Shown here one piece after another: positions 1 to 11,630 of a DNA stretch of 64,000 nt. How positions within the stretch are numbered: the first letter of the stretch is position 1; every line of letters begins with the position of its first letter. The stretch comes from Agaricus subrufescens (Eukaryota > Basidiomycota > Agaricomycetes > Agaricales > Agaricaceae): NCBI GenBank assembly GCA_029945375.1, contig CM057062.1, positions 1,550,001-1,614,000 of the forward strand, read 5' to 3'. The position numbers and the translations under genes were made by a program. The notes below the pieces were generated by a model. It saw only the letters and a list, made by a program, of their open reading frames with translations. It was not told where the DNA came from and did not search any database.

Positions 1-747
1 TTTATTTTAGTATTCAACAAGACCGATGTTCAATCACATCAATTTGCCCTAGATTGGATGTCGGATTTTGAAGAGTTTCAAAGTGCGCTCGCATCGCACG
101 AAGGTACGCGGGATTCCGAGGGCGAACCGACGTACATGAATAGCTTGATGAATAGTATGTGTTTGGTACTCGATGAGTTTTACAAGAACTTAAAGGTGGA
201 GTATTTGACGTTCTGCGATAAAAATGCCGCTCTGATAGACGATCGGTTATTTCATTTGCTCAGGCCGTCGGTGTTTCAAGCGTCACCGGCGATGGTGTGA
301 AAGAATTCTTTGAAGCGGTTGATGCATCAAGAGGAGAGTACGAGCGGTATGTATTTCTGCCATTTAACGTGGCAATCCGAACAACAATTTACCTGGATTT
401 AGAGAATACCTTCCTGAGCTCGAGAAGGCAAGAAAGCAGAGAGAAAAGACGCTAAAAGAAACCAAAGACGATTCTATGAATAGGCTACTCAAGGATCTGG
501 CTATCGATCAGGCTAAGAACCCTCAAGGGCTGTTGAGTGAAAAGTGGGACCCTGAATCGGAAGATGAGGATGATGACACTGAACTTAATATTATCGATAG
601 AAGTAAGTGATTATTCTTTTGGAAGAATTCCTGGGGCGACGCTTAATGTCGGGGACAGGTGAAGAACCACATCCAGGTGAATATATTGATGTAACGCGGG
701 CGCGAAGGCGCGAAGATGAAAACATCAGATGGCCACGTCCCGTGTAA
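1..747 (+). CDS. NPA3: GPN-loop GTPase 1 (Npa3/XAB1 family), 3' part
   Basis: This is the 3' part of a GPN-loop GTPase 1 gene, cut by the window start. Family members are essential small GTPases that help assemble RNA polymerase II and import it into the nucleus. The frame is open from base 1 and gives FILVFNKTDV, the base-recognition NKxD motif, followed by WMSDFEEFQSAL and SYMNSLMNSM-like blocks typical of GPN1. Exons are 1-195, 264-346, 403-602 and 659-747; the phases join cleanly through introns of 56-68 nt. The C-terminus is acidic (ESEDEDDDTE) and ends PHPGEYIDVTRARRR...RPV. The P-loop and GPN motif lie upstream of the window. The CDK gene follows about 280 bp downstream on the same strand. 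Identification is strong; the splice sites are inferred from sequence. Confidence 0.9.
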
Positions 748-1029
748 AAGGCCTAGATCAAGTGGGGTTTAGATGGTAGCGATTTAGAGCAGATGTATTG
801 TTATGACAACACTAAAGTATAGAGTTCTTGAGAGACAGCAGGATACATTATATAGCGATCACGTATTATGTGATCTTTGTTTTCCTTCTTCCACTTCGGC
901 GCTTTTGTCTCGCCGTTCCTGATCGTTCTGGTCTCTTTTATCTTCTTATTTCCGGTTCTATTACTTCGTTCTTCTTTCCTCTCCCATAAGCAACTCCTTT
1001 ACTCTTTAAACCTTTTCCCTCCCAGAATA

Positions 1030-2994
1030 ATGGAACGGTGTGTGTTGTCTATCTGGCGCAGTCTCGCCCTAATGCCACCTCTCTTCCATCCTTCCGTTCT
1101 CTAGTTACGCAAAACTTGAGAAAGTCGGTGCGTAGGGTCTGCCTTATGGCCGGCACATACTTGTCGCTGAGCGGACCGCCTTGACGACATGGTGACATAG
1201 GCGAGGGCACGTTTCACCATTTGTACAAATCAGTCGCAATCGTTCAATCTTGTCGCCACAGGGGCATATGGCGTTGTTTACAAGGCCCGCGACCTCACGA
1301 CAAACCAGATTGTAGCGCTTAAGAAAGTCAGGCTAGAAGTTGCGGATGAGGGTGTGCCCAGTACTGCCATCCGCGAAATTAGTCTGCTCAAGGAGCTCAA
1401 CGATGACAATATCGTCAAGTATGTCACTGCTCATTCACTCGATCGACAGCGGCTACCGCCGCTGGTGTTGATTTTTTTGTTCAACCCCGGTTCTCCTTCC
1501 CCTCCTTGGGCCTTGCTACCCACATATTTTCTCGCAGCTCTTCTCGTAGCGATCGTCAGCTTCCCTGATCCCTTTATCTGAGCGCCCATCACTCCAGTCA
1601 TATCAGCTGTCTTCGCCTGAGTAGCCAGCCGTCTGCGGCCGTTCGTTCTAATTATGGATTTTTTTCCAGGCTTCTCAATATTGTGCATGTCGAAACGAAA
1701 TTGTACTTGGTATTCGAGTTTCTAGATGTCGACCTGAAGCGGTATATAGAAAAAGCCCGACCTCTCCAGGGTAATATCATCAAGGTGTGTTTAAATTACT
1801 ACCCTTGGTCTTCTTCTTCCCTCGCCATGTGTGATTGGCCCTTCATTTCCCCATTCTCCAGCGTCACTTGACAGATTTTCCATTCTGTGACTTCGATGGT
1901 ACTTCTAGAAGTGTCATTAGGAGATGGGAACGTGCTTCCTGTCGGAGCCGCAAATTCCCGAGAAATATCTTGGTCCATTCGTTGCTTTGTTGCTCCTCTA
2001 TATCCTGGTGCAGGTTGTTAACGCGTTCACCTTCTGTATCACGTCACCGATTTGGCTTTTCATATTCACGTGTCCCATCATTTGATAAATGAGTACCAAA
2101 TTAGCACACGAACGGACCAATCATTTCCTTCCATTACTATTTTTAACTTTATCCTTTCTTCCTTCCCTAACTGTGCTCTAACTGTGTCTCTGACTGCCTT
2201 ATCAACTGCCCCAGAAATTCTGCTACCAGCTGGTCAAAGGATTGGTCTTTTGTCATTCTCACCGAATCTTACACAGGGACTTGAAACCTCAAAATTTGTT
2301 GATTGATAAAGACGATAACCTCAAGTTGGCAGACTTCGGGTTGTCTAGATCGTTTGGCGTGCCATTAAGAGCTTACACTCATGAAGTAAGTCATTGTTTT
2401 AATTTTGAGCTCACCACCAATAGCATATCATCTGGCCCTATCATCAATTCTGAAGTCATATCGATTAACCTTTTGAATGTTCACAGGTCGTAACACTATG
2501 GTACAGAGCACCAGAAGTACTCCTTGGCTCTACCCACTATTCTACCGCGCTTGACATGTGGTCCGTCGGATGCATCTTTGCCGAAATAGCAATGCAGGGT
2601 CAACCTTTATTCCCGGGGGATTCCGAAATCGACCAGATTTTTAAAATCTTTAGGTCCGCCCATTTTCACCTCTGAATATATAGGCTCGACCTTATAAACT
2701 TGTACAGGGTGCTTGGAACACCCACTGAGGCTGAGTGGCCCGGTGTCAGTTCGCTTCCGGATTATAAGCCCACGTTCCCGCGGTGGTCAAGAAAAGATAT
2801 TGGAGAAGCAGTGCCACAACTAGATCCATATGGTTTGGACTTATTGAAACAGATGTTGATTTATGACAGTGCAAATCGTATCTCCGGTATGTTCCCGCTG
2901 ACTCTATCTACTTGTACAGGCTGTGCTAAGGCGTATCCTCTCAGCTAAAAAAGCTTTGACACATCAATATTTGGATGGTTTTGAGCCTCGCTAA
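1030..2994 (+). CDS. CDC28: Cyclin-dependent kinase 1 (Cdc2/Cdc28), PSTAIRE type
   Basis: This is a master cell-cycle Ser/Thr kinase that binds cyclins to drive G1/S and G2/M. The joined model is 291 aa. It has a glycine loop [11 protein letters not shown], an exact PSTAIRE helix, [12 protein letters not shown], activation-loop [14 protein letters not shown] with the T-loop Thr, and [13 protein letters not shown]. Exons are 1030-1037, 1105-1127, 1201-1206, 1262-1418, 1670-1784, 2215-2385, 2487-2653, 2708-2886 and 2945-2994; all phases agree. Two exons are tiny (8 and 6 nt), and the intron after the 6-nt exon appears to start with GC. The residue equivalent to human Thr14 is Ala, while Tyr15 is kept. 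One intron is long for this region (430 nt). About 280 bp of CT-rich DNA precedes the start. The family call is very strong; the 5' splicing needs transcript support. Confidence 0.92.
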
Positions 2995-3235
2995 TTGCGT
3001 AATATGGTCCTCAATGTGTGATTATATAAATACTTAACTCACGCTGTCGTAGTACACCGTAACGGGCGTTGTTACCATCACCCAGTGCTAATTTCTTGAA
3101 ACCACCTTACCTTTTTTTTACGTCTTACGAACACACGAAGTGATGCGGTAAGGATGAATCCACCTTAGTTTTTGTCTCTCTTGGATAACAGCCAAACAAA
3201 AGTTTTATCTTAATCACGTTGAGGTATCCGCGCCA

Positions 3236-3280
3236 AACGGACAACGCCTGGGCGGGCTACAGTAAATACGAGGAGCCCGC
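3236..3280 (+). repeat. Left terminal inverted repeat of the MULE-like element
   Basis: The left end begins AACGGACA. Its core around 3250-3280 (GGGCGGGCTAC, then AAATACGAGG and GCCCGC) matches the reverse complement of 11051-11083 with few differences. Between the terminal octamer and the core, the left copy is about 20 bp shorter than the right, so the repeat is gapped. Confidence 0.55.
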
Positions 3281-3725
3281 GCGCGGACCGGCATTTCACG
3301 CGGACAGGCGCGGACTGCACGCGGACTGGACGCGGGCTAAACGCGGGAACGCCACACAGAAGGTGGTTATAAAATGAAGCAATAATCCATTCTTGCTGTT
3401 ACGACTGGATAGATCAACCTCATGCACATTCCTGTAAAGGCGTTCGAGGACTCCAATCACCCATTTTCAAGAGAATTGTAACGCGTCAAACTTAGACAAA
3501 TAATGACGAGGGAGGACGCGGGCAGGCGCGGACAGGGCGCGGGCTACACGCGGGCTACACGCGGGCTACATGCGGGCAGGCGCGGACAGGGCGCGGGCTA
3601 CACGCGGGCAGGACGCGTGCTGGACGAGGGCTTGTGGAATTACACGCGGACAAGTCAGGATTCCACGCGGACAGCATACAAATTGGCGCGGTCAAGGCGC
3701 GGTCAAGGCGCGGGGCCACACAATA
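3270..3725 (+). repeat. Left subterminal array of degenerate CGCGGGC/CGCGGAC repeats
   Basis: Two clusters (about 3270-3350 and 3500-3725) contain many copies of an 8-12 bp unit of the form CGCGGGCTAC, CGCGGACAGG or CGCGGGCAGG with short variable spacers. They lie just inside the left inverted repeat. The same unit in the same plus-strand orientation fills 9805-10170 and 10905-11045 at the other side of the element, so the arrays are direct rather than inverted. Long open frames here are by-products of the repeat and are not genes. Confidence 0.75.
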
Positions 3726-3853
3726 CCAGTGAACCTCCACCATCTTTGTATGTGCCTTGTACGTTGTCATCATCCGTCACCGCGTCTTGGTTCGCGTGCA
3801 TTAAAGAACCACAACCCACTCAATACATACTATTAGACATACGGCTACGCTTT

Positions 3854-6800
3854 TTAACCTTTGCCTTTTAGTTGTCCGCGTCCGCGTCCGCGGCTAGCAG
3901 GAGTCACAGATTCCTCAGGATCCGGTGACCTCTTGCGCTTTCGAGACGACTTCTCCGCCGGGGCGACCACACTTCGCTCCTTGATGCCAGCCAGACTCAT
4001 CTCCTCCTTAACCTCTCCCTCTTTGACCACGTCCGACTCTAATGTGAGTTCTTCCTTCGCAATTAATTGCGTCTCGTCTTCCTTATTCTTACCCGATGTA
4101 ACAGAAGTAACATCTTGAATCTTACCTTGTTTGATATCTTCATCAACTTGAATATAATCCCATCCGATCTGCGATTCGTCCCGTCAAGCCACTTTACGGC
4201 TCAGATAACCAGACATTGACGTACCGTGTCTTTGAGAGAATCAGGGTAATGGTCTTGAATAATCCAGGTGGAGGGTACGAGAGAGTATGGGTTCCATGCA
4301 TCCTGATGATCTCCCAGGTTCAAACCCCACATATAATCACCAGCGGTGCCAGCATTGTTCGAAAATTCGAACATTAAGCGTTCCAATTTACTTATACAGA
4401 TCCGGTTGACGTCTTCCCGATGGATGCGCCCAGTGTTCGTCTGGATTCGCCAAGCTTCCTCTATCCAGCTTATACCTTTATCCTTTTCCCAGCCACCCGA
4501 CCTCAGCTTGTACGATATCCAAAGGGTGCACGCGTGGCACATGGTTGGCCCTGTCTGCCACTGGTGACGGCCGGCATTCACCAGATGCACGTGTAACCAA
4601 TTGGTTATACCCGCTTGATCTCGTAGCGAGATTGCACCACGGGCTGCATCCTTGACAACGTGGTTGAAAGTGTTGACTCGTATACCCTGGGTCCTGTTGA
4701 GTATCGGAATCTCTGCTGAATCCATCGTCTCGGGAGAAGCCACCAGCTGTTGGAGAGTGGCTAGATGTGGGCGCAAGGCTTCGTCTATTTCAACAGTGTA
4801 ATCCATGTAGGTTACTTCGCTCAGATAATCCAGAGGATCTTCATCTAATTGCGAGGCTAGATACCAACGTCCTAGCTAGCCAAAATTGAAGCGCTGTTAC
4901 GAGCTGACCGACTACACTCACCCGTATATTGCGGCGCGACATTGTCTGTCCCCAGAGAGCATCCGTAATCGATGACTCGGGCTCAGCAGTTATCTCATCT
5001 CGTAGGCGTAAAGGACCGCCTGGGACAAATATACATCCACGCCACCACTGGACCAACCATAGATGGGCTTTTGTGTCAAACCCAAGGAGACGCACGGGAT
5101 AATGGTATTCACCCAATCGGCAGAGTGCACCAATACCTGCGCGCAACCGCTCACGCAAAGGACGTGAGACAAGCCATACGTTACTCAGCATCCTGGTTAA
5201 TGAATAAGATAGTGGCTAGAGGCTGGAGTCGGGCATGGTATACGTACCGACGGTGAGTCACCTCCACTGGCGTCTCCTTGTCATCCGGACCCAAGCACTT
5301 GTAACATCTCCAGTTGCGGTCCGGCACGCCACCATTTGGTTGACATGCTAGGTGACTCATTCGTTTGCATCGCGTGCACTGAATAAAGTCACCCTCAGGG
5401 GGGGCTATGGCTAGCACTTCGCGAGGCATTCCTACAAGACCACATCGACATCGCAACCGAGTGGGTCCGTGGTCGCGAGGCTGAGTGCTCTCTCCGTCCG
5501 CGTCTAGATCAGCTTCTACAAGGGCATCCACTTCGTCAAACAATGCCTGTAGTTTGGCCCGCTCTTCGTCATATTTTGCCTGTCTTTCCAATTCTGCACG
5601 TATCTCCTCTTCACTAGGCTGTGGAGGAGGGGTATTGAATGGAGGAGGGAGGGGTTCACGGATCTTTTTTGTACGCGCTGTCTTTCGAGTTTGGCGTTCC
5701 TTTTTGCGAGGTTGGTGTTCTTTTTTGACTGCTTGGCGTGCTTGTTTCGGTCGACGCTTGTGGGCAGGCGCTTTGCAGGACTTGCCACGCTTTTTTGAAG
5801 GCGTTGTATCTCCAGGATCAGATGGGAGATTGTCATCATCATCATCCGGTGTATGCACTCGGGCATACAAGTCCTCCATGTTTGGAGCTTTGCGACTTTT
5901 CGCCGATGTTGGATCATGAGTCACAGTGGTTACTTTTGACTCCGCATCGGCCGCTGGGGTTGTATCGCGCTCCGCATGGGGATATGTGCTCTCCTCTGAT
6001 TGCGGTGTGGGGGGCGGAGCGCGTGCTTTGTCCATTAACACAGCTTCTTGGCCGAGTGACGCATATTCATTGAACAATGTGCGATTTTTTGGGGATTGGA
6101 TCCAATACCGACATTTGGAAGGGAGTAGTCTCAGCTTGCCGCCATAGGACAACAACGAAAGATTGGACGGGGACTGCTGGTGAACAGTAATATTGAAGTT
6201 CTTGGTAAGACTGCCCAACCGGGTATTGTAGAATGCCTGCTGTGCTGACCTTCCTCCTCTCAGGTAATAAACCGCATGGTGAACACCCTGCTGCGTGGGA
6301 AGAGACAAAGGATAGCCGGCAACCTGTTTAGTGAAGATGGCATCAGGCATCCGCTGCGCGCGCCCGCCGGGTTTCATGTCGTCATACTGGTAGACTGATT
6401 TCTCATCAGGGTTGTAGAAGCGTGCTGTAAAATGATTGTTCATGTTGCTACCGGTGACTAGGCTGACACCAACAAGATCGTACACGACGTCTTGAGCTTT
6501 ATTGAGGGCAGCTGGAGGGGGGTTCAGCTTGGCAGGGATGTACCACTCGCAAGGCTTAGAAAGATCGTCCTGAACAAACTCCACCACAAAGATTACGGGG
6601 AGTGACACTATATAGCGTCGGTAATCAGTGCGTTTCCCGACGCATAGTAAGCCTTCACTCTCAGTCCTTCTCCAACAGTCGAGGGCAGGCGTGGCTCGAA
6701 GGCTAAGAAACTCTTTAAACCACTCCGCTAAGCGACCCTTGGCATTCTCGTGTTCATCCTCTGTGAGCTGAATTGTGTATAAAGGCTGCAGAGAATGGGA

Positions 6801-9415
6801 AACTTCTAGGTGTGGCCCATCGGTACTCAGCCCTCCAGTGCAATTATGTATGTCGCAATATAGAGGCAGGAAGTAAGGAATAATACCCCCATCGTCAGGC
6901 AAGGACTTTGATGGGCGCATTCGACGAAATAAGGAGGACAACCACGCCTGATTGTTCCAGACAGTGTCAACACTTATTCAATGTCGCGAGATAAATGTTA
7001 ACTCACAAATACCATATCGGGTGACTCGAGGTCTTGAATGATTTTCACTTGCAACAGAGATTTCCGAATGAGATCCCGCTGAAGCGCCAGAGCAGCGCTC
7101 AAAGTAGACTCTTGTTCAGGGTTGTTTTTTTGCGCGTGTATTTCTTGTATAGCGGAAAATATGGCGGCTACCGGTTCATCTTCTATCACGTCAGTAGCAA
7201 CATCTTCGAAGTCATTCCATCCCCGCTCAAGGGCCTGATCGAGTAACGTTAAGCTGACATCAAGCCAGCAAGAGTTTTTTTTCCATGTGAAGTAGATGGA
7301 ACCAAAAGTCTCGTTCAGCGTAACCTTCACCTCTTTTCGCTGTTTCGCGAGAGACTTCTTTCCCACCAGCTTCGTCATTGTGTCAGGAGCTCGGCCATCA
7401 TTAACGTAAGGCTTGCCATGATTAGCCAATGGATCGCGATGCGGATGAGTACGTCCGTGTTCACGCGCCATTCGCTTTTCACGTGATTCCGAGCCATAAT
7501 GACTTTTTTGTCCCTCTGCGAAACGTGGTCTGTGGTCAGCATCATGTCCTCAGCTGCTGAATTAGCACGTACTTTGGGCAGCTGTTTCTGTATTCTCGAA
7601 GTTGCGCACCACTGCGTAGAGTGCCTCCAGACCCGACATTAGAGAATGATTGGTGCCCGCGGAACGATACATGGCCCAGTGCCCCGCTTCTTGAGCATTC
7701 GTGGTGTCAGGTAAGGAGTTCCACATATTGTCGTCCATTAATCGCTGAGACTTCATGATCATAGAAGCCATAGCGGGTCTGATCCACCACTCTAGGAACT
7801 TGGTAGTGCGAGGGAACTCGTTCATCAAGCTACGCGCAATAGCTTCATAGTCTTCATAAGCTGCTACTTGGGACATTCGCAGCGCACGAGCTACAAAATT
7901 GTCGTGTTTAGTTGGTTCAACAACGGCGTGTTTAGCGGCGACGCGGGTTATAGCCTGCCTGAAATGTTCTCCACAGCCTTTGAGCAATGTTTCGGCACGC
8001 GCCCTCAGTGTTGGCTTGTCTCGGTCTTCGTCAACACGGCTGGAGATGAACTCGATGTATGCGAGTATAAAACCTTCTCGTTGGGCTTGACTGAAGTCCA
8101 TCACCTAGCGCATACTGTGAGTGTTTATCTTTACTTGGGCATCATATCTTTTACTCACCGAGGCGAAATGTGTGTCTAACTCCTCCCCTCCTCGTGCTTG
8201 AACCACTTCGGCGATCCCTCGAAACAGACTGAGGAAATACACTTTGAATTGGAGTGCGCTGTGACCGTCCATGTACGCCATAAGTACTGGGATCCATCGG
8301 TCAAGCGCGATGGAGTACACAGACGACACTTGGAGAACAGCGCCATTGCTCTTCCAAAAGCCATGGGCTCCGTCTGTGACGATACCATTGAGAGATTCGT
8401 CGAGGTGGGTGTTATGCACACTTTGCTCCTTCATCCAAGCAGTTTGAAGTACGATCACGGTTTTTGGTAGGAGTGTTATGGATTCATGTACGATAAGCCC
8501 AGGATAATCACTGTCAAAGTTCTGAACCTGTTTCAGGAAGTTGTCTCCACCCGCCGGCTGCTTGTACTCGTTAATAATCTTCTTCCGCTGGGCAGCCACA
8601 CGATCGGTGTTGGTATACGCGTCTGAGATGTCGGATACTGGCGGAGTGCGACCAATCAAGGTTGATACTCCAATGCGCAGCTGCGCTGGTGTTGCATTAG
8701 GATGATTAAGTATGTGTTCCTTGAATCGTGTGGCCTCCTCAGGTAACGCTTTTTTGATGGGGGGACGCGGATGGTTGTGGGTACCGACATGTTGGTACAA
8801 GCACCCGTCATTATAACGGGTTAAGGTGTCGTACGTTTGACACTCAATGTACAGAAACGGCTGAAGACATAGGTTACAGGCGATCTTGGTCTTCTGCTCC
8901 TGAATGACCTTGTTATCGACGTGAGGTCGTTGCAAATTGTTGCATGTCTCGTTGGAGCATACGAAAACCCCCCGACATTTGCGTTTCGTGGTCACACCTA
9001 ATTTCGGAGTCTCCCCATTTCGGGACCCTCGCTTTGAAGTCCCTGGCTTGTTTGACCATTGCGACTTCAGCCTCCCTGTCATCACGTATTCTTCCCATGT
9101 GAAAAGGTATGTCCAGTCCTTGTCCAGCCATCCGTCCCAATTTTCTGGTGCTAATCGTGATTTTAGGTCGATAGGAAAGTCTTTGGCTGTGGGCGAATGT
9201 TGGGCATTGATCGTAGCTGGCCGATTTCCAACCTGCTGGGGAGGGGTGGGTTGGGTTTTAGAGTCTGTTGGCTGAGACGTAGGGCGCTGAGACGTAGGGT
9301 TATGAGGGGTAGTATCGTTGTCAACTACCCGATAGCCAATGACTTGGCCAGTGGCCGACCATATGGGAACGAGTTCTCCCATTGCTGGAGGTGCATTGCC
9401 GTTCTTGGGATGCAT
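3854..9415 (-). CDS. MULE-like transposase fused to USP-like and PHD domains
   Basis: This is the transposon-encoded protein, 1,744 aa from seven exons: 8159-9415, 7573-8104, 7007-7515, 5248-6947, 4922-5192, 4225-4875 and 3854-4168. The total is exactly divisible by three. In order: a Pro/Gln-rich start; a GCM/WRKY-like zinc region (about 130-225, paired Cys and HNHPRPP); a MULE DDE core with first Asp in IVTDGAHGFW, second Asp in VMDFSQAQREGF, CxxH in LKGCGEHF and Glu in TTNAQEAGHW; a USP-like domain with Cys box NSCWLDVSL (about 680) and His box NNHFTARF (about 930); a basic low-complexity linker; a PHD finger (about 1270-1330); a Trp-rich module (YPVRLLGFD...VQWWRG); and a basic Arg-Gly tail. 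The first in-frame Met is used; the frame stays open upstream to a TAA, so a further 5' exon is possible. Functions are inferred from domains. Confidence 0.8.
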
Positions 9416-9804
9416 CTGCGTCGTTTCCTCCTGAGATTGCGATGGTGAAGTTCTGAAGTAACTGACAACATGCCAGATGAAATCCTGGGTGGCATAATGG
9501 GCTGTGGTAAGTTACTGCTCTTGTTCTTTACAAACTCATTTACCATTGCTGTTGAGGCCAGTGATGTCAATACCTTTGGAATCGATAAAGCGGCGCCGGT
9601 TACAAAAAAAAATTTTAAACCCCTGAGTTAGCTACATCTGCATGCCTTATGAATATGGTATATTTCATATCCTCTTAAACATTATACGGTCAAACAACCC
9701 TATTAAATGAAATGCTGCTCTCTCCATTCCCCACAGCCCAATTTGGTATTGGTACATGGCTGCCGCCCCGAATGCCGTGGCCTGAATTGCACACAGTCAT
9801 AAAT

Positions 9805-10170
9805 AACGAGGTATGACTACGAGGGTAGGACGCGGGCTTGACGCGGGCATGCGCGGACTGGCGAGGGCGGGACGCAGTAAATGGTTTTGGCACGCGGACT
9901 TGACGAGGGCTGCGCGAGGGCTGCGCGCGGATTTGACAAGGGCAGACGAGGACCTCACGCGGGCTGTACGCGGACTGACGCGGACCAATGAAATTGGCGC
10001 GGACACTACGAGGACCTCACGCGGGCTGTACGCGGGCTGACGCGGACCAATGAAATCGCCCGCGGACACGCCGAGGACACACGCGGGCGTACAAGGATAG
10101 CACGCGGGGGGTACGAGGACTGCACGCGGGCAGTCCTGTTGTATCAAGCCGTCGACGCGGGGTGGCGCCG
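9805..10170 (+). repeat. Right subterminal CGCGGGC/CGCGGAC array, inner block
   Basis: About thirty copies of units such as ACGCGGGCT, GCGCGGACT and ACGAGGACC occur upstream of the transposase gene, in the same orientation as the left array. One longer unit (about 9996-10048) contains two near-identical CTCACGCGGGCTGTACGCGG blocks, evidence of local tandem duplication. Confidence 0.75.
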
Positions 10171-10904
10171 ACTTGGGAGGAGAGGAGAGGGATGACACCA
10201 ACAAGTCTCAAATTGATCGATATACCGTGAATCTATATATTAATAGGTATCAACTCAGTGTTTAATTTGGTAATTGATTTTCTTTTTGTAGCTGTACACT
10301 GAACTGGTTCATGCCCTCCACTTCAGAAATAGTCTCACCCGCCGCCCCGCAACGTTTCATCCACTCTATTGTCTCAGCTGCAGTGTCTATGAGGTGGATG
10401 AACCGTTGTGCAATCACTACTAGAAGGTTGGCCGAAGGTTATTAAGTATGTAGCAAAAGAAAAAAGGCGGCGGCGCCTCTTGGGGTTCAGATAAACCATG
10501 CTTTATTCTACTTTGTTTTGGCCTCCGGCTTCAATGGGGGTGGATAGGGTTCTTTCCCATTCATCTGGTGCACGAAGCTCGTCTTGGAGGGCGTCCCTTA
10601 CCACGATCCGCGTCTTTGATCACTACGGTTGGCTTGTGGGAGGTATTGGTGCCCCGAATGTTCACCATGCTTTTTCAGGTTCATTTCGTGCTTTGCTTCA
10701 CAGGGTTAGATTTCATAGTCTACATACAAGTATAGCAGTAACGGATCGCTCTCCTAGAATGACGTTGATTTCAAGTTCATACAATGTTTGGTATAGCAGT
10801 ATGTCAACACTCTCCTATACCGTTACTAATGACGACAAGTTCGACCGTACAGGACTACGCACAATTAGCATTTACTCTAAGACTGAGTTATGACGTGTTG
10901 TGAC
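10171..10904. other. Non-coding interior of the transposon
   Basis: AT-richer DNA between the inner and outer right-hand repeat blocks. No convincing gene was seen; open frames here lack recognisable features. It may carry part of the transposase promoter region on the minus strand, but no TATA box was identified with confidence. Confidence 0.4.
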
Positions 10905-11045
10905 GTTGGGGGCCGACGACGCGGGCGGCTCCCAGGCCAGAATCCAACGCGGGATGGATGCGGGACCCCTAGGCCAACGCGGGCCACCCGCGGGCTTGCC
11001 GCGGGCTTCCTTGAGGACGCGGACAATCACGCGGACATAGGCCCG
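10905..11045 (+). repeat. Right subterminal CGCGGGC array, outer block
   Basis: A short cluster of ACGCGGGC, CCGCGGGCTT and ACGCGGAC units immediately inside the right inverted repeat. It mirrors in position, but not in orientation, the block at 3270-3350. Confidence 0.65.
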
Positions 11046-11050
11046 CTGCG

Positions 11051-11113
11051 GGGCCCTCGTATTTCTGGTAGCCCCGCCTGGGCTACTAGTATGGGCTTTT
11101 AATAGTGTCCGTT
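11051..11113 (-). repeat. Right terminal inverted repeat of the MULE-like element
   Basis: Read on the minus strand this end begins AACGGACA and continues into a core with GCGGGGCTACC, AAATACGAGG and CCCCGC that matches the left end at 3250-3280. The flanking plus-strand sequence ATTCACCGG is not repeated at the left flank. Confidence 0.55.
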
Positions 11114-11630
11114 ATTCACCGGTCGTTGTTTCCTGTAAAAGATCTCATCTATGTCTCTAAGTAATGGGTACCAGTTTCTAGTATTTACCCTTGAGCCCTT
11201 CCTGAGTGTACAATGCCTTCAAGGCAAGGATGCTTCATAATCGCTCGCGGTTCGGAACCGAGTAATACGAGATCACTAAAAGGGCCGAACGCTCGGCGAG
11301 AAACGTGCCCATCAGCCAGACCGCACGGCGCAGCGCTGCGATCCATGCGATGCACATATATATAGATGCAGTGGCCGACTTGCACTGGTCACTCCTCAGT
11401 TTTGAATGGACCGGCTCTTGCCTTTCCCACCCGCATTGGCGTTGGAAGTGGCACTGCTGTGCTGTCCGTTGTATCACCGGCTTTACGCAGCATTAGACAG
11501 TCATGCACCGGATTAAACTTTTTAATGCCGATACGTAAGGTTAGGTAATAACATTGGAAAGCACTACCCAGACCCTGACTCTTTGGCCGTCATATGTGAC
11601 TGACTGTACCGGCTGTGTTCGGTCATTTGA
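11114..11630. other. Intergenic, nothing recognised
   Basis: About 500 bp between the transposon end and a TATA box. Open frames are short and overlapping on both strands with no recognisable product. Confidence 0.4.

Larger units (their letters stand above)
3236..11113. mobile_element. MULE-like DNA transposon with deubiquitinase/PHD fusion gene
   Basis: An element of about 7.9 kb, bounded by imperfect inverted repeats (3236-3280 and 11051-11113), each beginning AACGGACA when read inward. It holds one seven-exon gene on the minus strand (3854-9415), flanked on both sides by arrays of degenerate CGCGGGC/CGCGGAC repeats. A catalytic DDE triad and CxxH typical of Mutator-like transposases are visible in the gene. 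No target-site duplication could be recognised, so the exact ends are uncertain by tens of bases. The coding frame is uninterrupted over 5.2 kb of exons, which suggests recent or continuing activity. Boundaries are inference; the transposon nature of the gene is well supported. Confidence 0.7.

Noticed and set aside
3503..3871. 122-residue open frame over the CGCGGGC array
   Set aside because: The translation is a periodic Arg/Gly/Ala/Thr string produced by the repeat; parallel frames are equally open.
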